NCBI GenBank assembly: GCA_025766275.1
Contig: JAFKAC010000028.1
Span: forward strand, 620,001 to 684,000
From: Lactarius indigo
Lineage: Eukaryota; Basidiomycota; Agaricomycetes; Russulales; Russulaceae
Reading direction: 5' to 3'
Length of the DNA stretch: 64,000 nucleotides
A program made the translations under genes and the position numbers. The number at the start of each line of letters is the position of its first letter. Position 1 is the stretch's first letter. Under the pieces are notes generated by a model. The model was not told the DNA's origin. It did not search any database and saw only the letters and a program-made list of their open reading frames with translations. Below are positions 56,279 through 64,000 of this stretch, one piece after another.

Positions 56279-57588
56279 GCAGTGCGTGCTGGTGATGGAT
56301 GATGTCTGCGCTGACTCACTGCTACTTCCCAAACCAAATGTCATATATCTGAATTGTCTAGCGTATTCACAGTACACTGGGAGTAGTACATATCATAATA
56401 TCAGTGCTTTTAATGCAATGGAACTGCCCGTCCAAAAAAAACAAACAAACAATAAAATTGAACCGCGAGGAAATCCAGCACCCAAGCCCCGTGTCCAAGC
56501 CAACCTCAATGAGACCGCCACAGAGTGCCAGAGCAACCTCAGTCTAGTGATTTGCTGGCCCAGCCTGGAAGCCGGAAGCCAGCCCAAGCCAGCCGCTGGA
56601 AGCCAGGCCAAGCTGGAGCCGTAAGTCAGGCTTTTGCAGCCTGTGGCTCAGGCTTGAAATTCTCTGGGCCGGGGGATACAGCCTGCATCTCAGCTTCAAA
56701 ATTGCAGGCTACAGGCCGAAAAAAAATAAAATCAAACAACTGCCAGTCACAGTACATGTTGCCAACCTCCTCACAGTATGTACGCCCCCATTCTCTGTAT
56801 GCTGCCCCTCTCTGATTCACCATCTAGTCGTCAAGTTCTCCTAACGTTTGAGCTCTGTGTCAGTGTGGCTCATTATTTTAATTCTCCAGCTTTCTGCACT
56901 TGTGCGCGGCACTATTGGCTCGAATAAAACGTGTTCCCGACTCATGCGACTAGTTATATGAAGTTTCGTGTCACGCGCAAACGTGCATGACCATTTCGAC
57001 CACCTTCAACCACCCAACCTCGTTTCTGTTCCCGACCCCACCGCATGTCCACGCACGTTTAGCCCTTCAAGAGAAACACGTCCCTAACTATTGCAAACCA
57101 ATGTATGATGGCGCACGTCCCGCGGACGCGTGCGCAACACCTTGCGATGTATCGCATGCCCCAAGACCTGCACATGTCTTGGGTCTTTGTTCCTCTCAAA
57201 AACTCCCAAAGCCACGGCCTGAAAGCCGGGCCAGCCCAAGCCATGGGTGGCGGCTCAGGCCTCACATTTTCCAGGCCTAAGCCTCTCAAAGCTGGGCCTA
57301 AGCCGCAGCTTTCAGGCCAAGCCGGGCCGGCAAATCACTACCTCAGTCAAAGGCTGACAGGGGGTCCAGACTGAATACCAATCCAACGCTCCAAGCTGCA
57401 TTGTCCACCCGTTGCTAGCACAGCCTTAAAATAGCCCCCAGATGGGCCCATGGCGAGGCCCACGGGATTACTGAACCAGTGCCAGGGCACAAACCCTCCG
57501 AGTAGCCTTCACACGGATAGCACTCATTTTAGCCCAAATTGGGGCCACATGGTCCTTGAATTGCCGAACCATGAGGCAGGGCTGAACT
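56279..57588. other. Right arm of the Plavaka-like element, subterminal repeats
   Basis: Apart from possible 3' coding debris at 56280-56420, I see no gene. 56545-56720 and 57195-57335 are rich in variants of CCAAGCC/GGCTTGG and GGCCTGAAAGC, in both orientations. These look like subterminal motif arrays of CACTA-type elements, which bind transposase in known relatives. 57370-57390 (GGGGGTCCAGACTGAA) loosely mirrors GACCCTCTGACGGGG near the left end. Confidence 0.4.
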
Positions 57589-57600
57589 CAACTGGCGGTG
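57589..57600 (-). repeat. Right terminal inverted repeat of the Plavaka-like element
   Basis: CAACTGGCGGTG, followed by TA at 57601-57602. One mismatch to the inverse of 20468-20479. Confidence 0.75.
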
Positions 57601-57940
57601 TACAAGTCGTGACATGCCACGGCAGTGATCGATCGTGTCCGTAATCAAGAAAGTGGGATGATCAAAGTGGGAGAACAATCGACGGCCGGGGTCCGAAAAA
57701 TAAAATGTCCAGCGAAACATACACAAAAAATAGATTGTAATAGTACGACACAAACAGCCAAGCAAGCTAACAAGCAAAAAAAAAAATAAGCAAACACTTG
57801 CATGTAATTGTTACAGTAGTCAGATGTGGGTATGTTACTGTAGCAATACAACAAACGGTGTCATCAAGAAACAAACTAAAAACATCAATACCGTACGAAT
57901 ATTGTAAAAAAAAGTCATTGAGAAGAGTAGACTTGGGAAA

Positions 57941-60900
57941 TCATGCAGCCTGCCCCTGATACTGTCTGATCAAATCACACAACAGTGCCTGCCCCAATGC
58001 AAGGTCAGCCTTGAGGCCCACCCCACTCACAAGCGGCGGGTGCCAGCCTGCGACAAGGGATGGGAATGCCGCAATGGCTGGTGGGGGCGTAGGCGAGCGC
58101 ATGCTTGCGCAGGTCCGAGCGCCGGGCGGTTGTGCAAGTGACACTATAGACGAAAGGACGGGCGTGGCGATGGACGAGGAGAGCGTGGGCGAGGATGGCA
58201 TTGCTGCAGCCGCCACGCCGAGCCTGATCAACGCACGGGGCACGCGTGCCGCGACTGGCAGCGCGCCCTCTTTCTCAACTTTCTCGGCCTTCGTTGATGC
58301 TGGTGTTGCGAATGCTGCGGGTTTGCCAAGTCTGAGGGGAACATGCCTGTCCTGGACACGAGCTCCCGGCGCGACGATGGACATCATCGGCTTCAATGGC
58401 GTGGGGGTCGAGACAAGGTTCCTGTTGTTGTTATCGCTCTTATGAGCCGCAGCTTTGGGCTGTGTGGGATTGCCCGTAGCTTTGGTCCCCTTTTCCACTG
58501 GCGTCGGCGCCCTTGCACCCCTGGTTTTGGTAGCCTCCGCCCATATAGACGCCACAGCAGTGACCTGCCCGCTGCGCACAGACTTGACATCATACTTCAT
58601 CTCCACCTGCGGGGGTGGCAGTAACTTATTCGCGATGCGCCTAGCAGCAGCAGTGGGGGGGACGCTTGACTGAGCAGTTGGCGCGGATTCGGGCGTGGGG
58701 AGGGTGATAGGTGCGCGACGGAGTGTAGTGACAGAAATGAAACCAGATGAGCGCGGGTTCAGTTTCGACTTGATGACCGTCAATGGCTCTTGTGCAGGAG
58801 CAGGCAAGGGGTTGGCAGTAACGGTAGGCTCTGGTGCTGGGTTGGGTGAGGATGCAGGCGCCTGTTCTTGAGGAAATGCGGGCAAACAAGTATCCTTGTT
58901 CTCCACCTCTGCATTCGCCACCACGAGCTCTCTCTCAGGCTCCGGAGGCGCCAGTTTCTCCAACCACTCCGCAACCTGGCCCTTCACTGCCCGCTTAGGC
59001 TTCGCGGCCTCCTTGTCGCACACCTCACACACCTTCTTCATCTTCTTCTCCCTGTCCTTCAAGTCCGACTTGACAGGCTTGCACGACCGCTCCTTGTGTG
59101 TCCCACGCTCGCTGCCGGATGACGTACCTGCGCCCTTAAGCGCTACGTTGTAAGGACGCTGAGGGGTCCAAGGTGAGTTCGAAGGCGGAGAGGATCTACC
59201 TCCAAGAGAAGGGGATAAGGAGTAGCGAGAGTTGTCTTTTGAGTGCCCACGTTTGGGCCTGACTTCCGGGACAGTCACGCAGAGTTAGAGGGGGAAAGTT
59301 CTTCTTGATTGATTCTGGGAGCAAGTCATCCTCTCCAGTACAAAACGAATCCTGTACTTAAGAGAGAAAAGGAATGGTAGCATAAGAAAGGAACTGAGAT
59401 AAAAGAACACCGAGGACAGGCGCATGGCCGAGGCGATCGAAGATATAAAAATGGTTGGTTTCGGGCTCAGCCAAATGGCTGGCCTTACAACGTGCAACCA
59501 TTGGTGTCGTCGCCCTCGACATCCTCACCATCGCCCTCCTGCTGTTCCAGTCCAACGAGCACGTTATTGCTAGCGTTGGCATTACGCCCGCCAAAGTCCT
59601 CCTCGGCGCCGAGCACGAGACTCGATATCGCACTCTCATTCACGCCCGCGCCGCCACCGACCACCTTGTCAGCGTGTTCGAGCTCCTCTGCCGCCGCCAC
59701 CTTCTCCTTTCTTTTTCCGGGAATGGGTACGGGCACGGGCACGGGCGTGGGTGGGGGATCGGCCATGACGATTGGCGCAGGAGGATATTTGCGCGTGCCG
59801 ACTTCCTCTACGAGGCGCCGTTCGAGGGCATCCAGAACGTTGTCTTCCGTCTCCCGTCCCCGCTCCGTGAAAACAAGCTGTCATGGCGATGCGGTGGCCG
59901 CAAGAGCGACAGAGCCGAGAGGGACGGCGTGCGCGGCACCATTTCCGGCGCTGCATTCGCTTGCTCTTTCTCAAAAATATCCTGGGCAACTGGGCGCATA
60001 CTTTCGCTGTATCCCAGCAGTTTCCTAAATGGGACAGGCGGAGTGGGGAGCGTCTTGTCTGCGACCGCCTTGGCCTCCATCTCTGCTGCAGCCCGCGCTG
60101 CCATCTCCTCCAGCTTCACGACGCTCAAGCTTCGCGTGCGCGTCCCCACCCTCTCGAAGCTTTGCGCAAATCGGTCTACGTCGAGCGTCTCGCTCACGAG
60201 CTTCGGGGAGGGTATCGGCTTTGGCGCCAGCACCTCCACCTCTACTTGCGTAGGCGGGGGCGTCACAGACCGAGCAGGGGGCAGCGAGACCGAGCGGCCC
60301 GTGACGTTGCGCGGAGGTGGTGGGATATCCGCGCCGAGAGGCTACCGTGACCGATCGTCTGCTGCGATGGGTGCCGTTGCTGTTCTTGCTGATGAGAGAT
60401 AGAACCGAGCATGTGATCCGGTGTGCCAGAAATGGGTAGTCCGGACAGAGGAATCGCAGCCATAATGGTGCTTGCGTGGGCATTCGTTGGCCGATGTGGC
60501 TGTGGCTGTTCATAGGAGGGACCCCCGATATATCCGGGAGGAGGTGGGAACCAGAGCTGTCCATCGTGTGATCTATATAGGGGGATAACCAGCGGCCCAT
60601 GTAGAGGCGCCGCGGATGACGGTGATGGTAGTGCGAGAGAAGGGATCATGAGATACACGTAGAGCGGAGACCCCGCGCGTTCCGCGTAGGGCATCGGCAT
60701 CGGGATAGGGAGGTGCGGTGATGGCAATGAGTAGGGATTCTGGTTCAAATATGGGTCCAAATATGCATCTGGAGCCGGATACGGGTATGTTTGGGGGCAA
60801 AGTCGCAGGGTGAAATATAGCCACAGGTAGTTCAAGTACGATCTCCTTACTAACCATCAGCCCCGCGCAAGTTAGTGATTCGTTCACATGAAGCGCGGAC

Positions 60901-61450
60901 GGGTCACTCGCCTACCAAGAGGCAGAGAAATGCGTAAAGAGACCACTCCGCGGACCTCGAATAGCGGCGGGGTCTTTTTCTTCACCGCGATTCCTTCGCC
61001 TTCGCCCTCGTCTACGTCACCGCCGTGCCTTAGATGCGCCGAGACGGTGCAGGCGGATCTCGGGACGTCGAATACAAGCTGTGCAATATTCTCGGTTCCC
61101 GGGTTAGCTGTGTACTCTGGGCCACGAAAAGAGATGCTTGCGAGGGAATCCGGGATCTGTAGCAGCGGTAGCACCTTTTTACCAGATCCCTGGGCAGGCG
61201 CAGGTAGGTGGGGGTACCGGCCGAGTTTAATGTGTAAAGCTGTCGCTTATGCAGAGCATATAAGATAAAATGCAAGGAAAGGAACAAGGAGAAAGGACGC
61301 ACCTTTTTTGCCGAGTGATTCTTCACCTGAAGCTCGACGCAAGCGCTCTCCCCTGCCACCAGCATGCCGCAAAGGACGCGGGCCTGCGCCCAGATCTTGC
61401 TGCCCTCGCCGATGACCAGGCATTCTGGCGCGAGCCAGGTGTGTAACCCA
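57941..61450 (-). pseudogene. Arrestin-like gene, copy C (interrupted by a solo LTR)
   Basis: The clearest arrestin-like text in the window. LAPECLVIGEGSKIWAQARV with GESACVELQVKNHSAKK (~61440-61303); after an intron, LLQIPDSLASISF, AQLVFDVPRSACTV and LFEVRGVVSLRISLPLGR (~61170-60910); then KEIVLELPVAIFHPATL (~60845-60800). These fit the closing half of an arrestin C domain. The long tail holds YPYPAPDAYL, KYDVKSVRSG (~58600) and a C-terminus LCDLIRQYQGQAA ending at 57941. Defects are a frameshift near 60280 and a 341-bp LTR-like insertion at 59149. From 59140 to 57941 the frame is open. Confidence 0.65.
59149..59489. mobile_element. 341-bp solo LTR-like insertion in the arrestin-like gene
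   Basis: It begins TGTAAGG and ends CCTTACA, and is flanked by ACGT on both sides (59145-59148, 59490-59493). Copy B lacks it (GCGCTGCGTGCGTGCG around 12131). It contains a TATATTT/GATATAAAAA box near 59440. TG...CA ends and a short target duplication suit a small solo LTR; a 4-bp rather than 5-bp duplication leaves a short TIR element possible. Confidence 0.6.
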
Positions 61451-61959
61451 TCGTCTTCTTGGATACGTCATCGCCAGGGTATCGCTGGAGGACGACGACC
61501 GGACATTGGCTGGTGACGACCCAGTTCTGGCTCCTCCAGGCAGCCCCGACAGAGGCGCGGACCTCGTATCGTATTCGGGCGAGCCTGTTTCCAAAGTCTA
61601 TTGACGGAGGGGAGAACGTGGGAGAGGGAGGCGAAAGAGGAAGGTGGTGAGGCCGCACCAAGCCTGGTGGTAGTTCGCGGGTAAGGGTCGCTCGCTGGCA
61701 ACTGGTAGCACGGCGTTAGGATGGGGTAGGCTATGACCTTGGTAAAGACGGCGGGTGTGTTTGAATGTTGATGTCGGAGAATGGTCCCGGGGTGTCAACT
61801 CTGGTGGGGGAGGGAACAGGACAAGTCAGTCAGACGACAGCAGGGAAGAGGTGACCGGACATTCGATAGCAACGAGCTCGACAGCAATGATACCAAAACT
61901 GAGGCCCATATCTGCGCAGGACTCGAACTCACCTCCCAGCGAAATCACGCGGCCCGCCC

Positions 61960-62240
61960 CCGAGACTGCCTGAGCAAACCACACAACCGTGCCTGCCCAA
62001 AAGCGAGATCGGGCTGAGAGGACAGGTACTAAGAGAAGCCGCCGCCGCAACGGTAGGTGAGGACGAAGAGGGTAGAGAGTCGTGGACGTGGACGCGAGAG
62101 CGCGGGACGTCACGCCGGGTGGGTGCGCAGGAGACGCGGGAGACGAAAGGACGAGCATGGTGTTGGACAAGGGTGGAGCGGGCGAGGACTTCGTCGCCCC
62201 GCCAAGCCCGAATAGCGCGCGCCCGGAGCCTGAGGCCTGA
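61960..62240 (-). pseudogene. Orphan 3' tail of arrestin-like gene, copy C
   Basis: The minus strand encodes LAFGQARLCGLLRQSRG, as in copy B, with the same surrounding text. It is in the same position relative to arrestin-like gene and NLR as in the other copies. Confidence 0.6.
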
Positions 62241-62445
62241 GCTGACGGGGATTCGAGTAGTGACTAGTGACCTTTCAGAGAATTATACAGTGACTTCCAA
62301 CTAACTACGACGGTAGTAACGATCCCTCATGTCCATATTCACGTGGGCGGGCTGGCTCGACGCTCAACTTGAGCTTGAGAGGCAAGCGCCGACCGCCCAG
62401 TTCTTCCACCAAAATCGATCCCACCATCAGTGACCACACATTCAT

Positions 62446-64000
62446 ATGTCGTCGGCCCACCCACCCGTTTCCTCCTCTAATTTTCGTCTCATCCTCGATG
62501 CATTCGATCACTACGCAACCCAGGTTGGCATAGACCTCACAAAGAACCCGCTCGCCGAAGAAATCCGACGCTGTGACTCTCCTAACGCTGTCCTCCAACT
62601 CCTTCAAGAAAAGGCCCATGCATTTAAAGACTATCGAGATGGAGATCGCAAACTCATAAATTGGCTTAAACCGGTAGTGCAGGTCGTCCATGGATTTTCT
62701 GGTGTTCTTGGAGAGGCCATCAGTCTCGTCAGTCGAACACTTCGATTCCTGCCGTTTGCCATTTCACACTTCTACCACCAGGTACCGTTCCCACCAGCAA
62801 GTGCAGTCCTCGTCGGTGTCGAAGTTCTCCTCACGGTGCGTACCCTCCATACTCTCCATCTCTATCTTCCTGTTCCTGATCTCACAGCGATGTCTGGACA
62901 CATCAGGCGGCCAGCGATGTCAGCTCGAGCTACGACTCCCTTGTAGACTTGTTCGAATGCCTCGGAAACTTCCTCAAACGCCTTCAAATATACACTTCCA
63001 TCCCATTCACTCCTTTGATGACAGACGTCATCGTAAAGATATTGGTTGAGCTACTCTCGGTGCTCGCACTCGCCACTAAACAGGTTCAGCAAGGGAGGTT
63101 GAGTAAGTGGGTTATTGGGTCTATGTTCTGGTAGCTCAACGTGATACAGAGAAGTTTGCAAAGAAGCTGCTAGGAGAGAGCGAAATCGAGGCGGTGCTGC
63201 AGAAGCTGGATCGTCTGACGCAGGAAGAAGCTCGGATGATGGGAGCGCAGACTCTAGAAGTGGTGCACTGTCTCGTGAATAATGTGAAAGCGGTCATGGA
63301 CGGTGGGTGACTGATGTTCGGATCGGTATTGATGTTGCGCTGAGCTGATATCTGGATAGACGGTAGGGTATCACTGGATGGGGTCAGAAACGTTCTGGGT
63401 ATGTTACGGCCGGGGCCGTCCTATGTACCCAGGTATCTTATGCGCCGGCTGACGACTTATACCAGTTACGATGCAAGGGATAGCGAGCGAGATAAATAAG
63501 ATGAAACGTCCGTCACCTCTTTGTTCTACCTCTTTTGATCGCTCAGACTGAATTGTTCGTAGGTGACCAGCTGCAAAAGGACGCGCGAAGTTGGATCTCC
63601 CCTCCAGATCCGTCGAAGAATTACAACATCGCGTGTGAAGCTCACCAAACTGGAACGGCCCTATGGTTCTTACGAGGCGTCGTTTTTTCCGACTGGAACG
63701 CCGAGGGTACGCTGTTGTGGATTCATGGCAAACGTGCGTGTCCTTCTGTGTCTTCCGTGCTATGCGCCCTGATGAGTTCCTTGCTTCGTAGCGGGATCGG
63801 GAAAAAGTATTCTTACGTATGTCGCTTCTCGTCATCGTTGCTTGGTGTTACTCAAACTCTTCACTAGCTCCGCGATCATTCGGGACATTGAAGGCCTGTG
63901 CGCAGCCGGATTGGCATTGATGGCGTACTTTTACTTCGATTTCCGGGACACCGACAAGCAACACCGACGTGGATTACTGTCTTCTCTCCTTTGCCAGCTC
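62446..64000 (+). CDS. NLR-like protein C, partial (runs off the window)
   Basis: Exons 62446-62727, 62782-62835, 62907-63102, 63150-63302, 63360-63398, 63466-63507, 63563-63733, 63792-63816, then exon 9 into the edge. Positions equal NLR-A plus 57025. The Goodbye domain has its own substitutions (SSAHPPVSSSNF, LAEEIRRCD). The P-loop GKPGSGKS is intact across its intron. The acceptor before exon 9 is AA instead of AG (63854-63855). The next AG, at 63866-63867, would restore splicing in frame with loss of four residues just after the P-loop helix. NACHT continues to the last base; the ankyrin part is outside. Confidence 0.8.

Larger units (their letters stand above)
20468..57600 (+). mobile_element. 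Plavaka/CMC-like DNA transposon (outer element of the nest)
   Basis: The ends are CACTGCCAGTTG at 20468 and its near-inverse CAACTGGCGGTG at 57589-57600 (one mismatch), flanked by TA on both sides. The empty site in copies A and B confirms the boundaries. Removing the nested insertions leaves about 9.9 kb. The plus-strand transposase has the Plavaka family signatures (see its entry). Ends beginning CACTG and a 2-bp TA duplication suit the CACTA-Mirage-Chapaev group. The element is dead: split by three insertions and carrying nonsense codons. Confidence 0.8.
20401..64000. repeat. Tandem module copy C, split by a 37-kb transposon nest
   Basis: The first ~67 bp of the module (CCCTGAATAACGTTATT...GGAGATGTACTA) lie at 20401-20467. 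The rest resumes at 57601 (TACAAGTCGTG...). Copies A and B read straight through the same point (GTACTACAAGTTGTG in A), which defines the insertion site exactly. The module continues beyond the right edge. Confidence 0.85.

Noticed and set aside
62446..62946. Unspliced 166-codon NLR-C product reading through introns
   Set aside because: The open frame through the first intron is accidental. Alignment with A and B keeps the GT-AG boundaries, and splicing gives the conserved Goodbye-domain sequence.
1..64000. tRNA or rRNA genes
   Set aside because: I scanned for T-loop GGTTCGAATCC-type boxes and rRNA words and found none in convincing context.

Overview
This 64 kb window looks like genomic DNA of a filamentous basidiomycete, most likely an Agaricomycete. 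That is an inference from: genes split by many ~40-70 nt GT-AG introns; a Goodbye/NACHT/ankyrin NLR of the type common in mushroom-forming fungi; a GMC oxidoreductase fragment; a Plavaka-type DNA transposon; and Ty3/Gypsy chromoviruses.

Layout. 1-637 holds a broken GMC oxidoreductase gene on the minus strand. 638-2625 has no recognisable gene. From ~2626 to the right edge the window is a tandem triplication of one module. Each copy carries a degenerate arrestin-like gene (minus strand), a short orphan copy of that gene's 3' end (minus strand), and a divergently transcribed NLR-like gene (plus strand). Copy A spans ~2626-10515, copy B ~10516-20400, copy C ~20401 to beyond 64000. NLR-A and NLR-B can both be spliced into intact 1402-residue proteins from ten exons with identical exon lengths. 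NLR-C runs off the window and has lost one splice acceptor. All three arrestin-like genes are frameshifted, deleted or interrupted.

Copy C is split at 20468-57600 by a nest of transposable elements. The outer element is a ~10 kb Plavaka/CMC-like DNA transposon (12-bp CACTG-type terminal inverted repeats, TA target duplication) whose transposase runs on the plus strand. Into it went three things. Gypsy-1 (24690-35513) itself received a 388-bp solo LTR and a 2.48-kb long-TIR element. Gypsy-2 (37648-45511) has identical-looking LTRs and is the youngest. A solo LTR of the Gypsy-1 family (47793-56273) is itself split by Gypsy-3 (47928-55823). All three Gypsy elements lie on the minus strand.

The retroelements share unusual features. 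Just inside each 5' LTR is an 11-nt site complementary to the predicted start of the transcript, as in Tf1/sushi self-priming elements. Gypsy-2 and Gypsy-3 have -1 frameshift heptamers at the gag-pol overlap. All three carry a pol extension downstream of the chromodomain that I do not recognise; it is shared by two element families, and in Gypsy-1 it is followed by a zinc-knuckle array. Nearly every premature stop is TGA where a sister copy or the context implies arginine, pointing to CpG deamination.

The observations most worth following are the repeated arrestin-like/NLR module with mosaic ankyrin repeats, and the self-primed chromoviruses with the extra pol domain.
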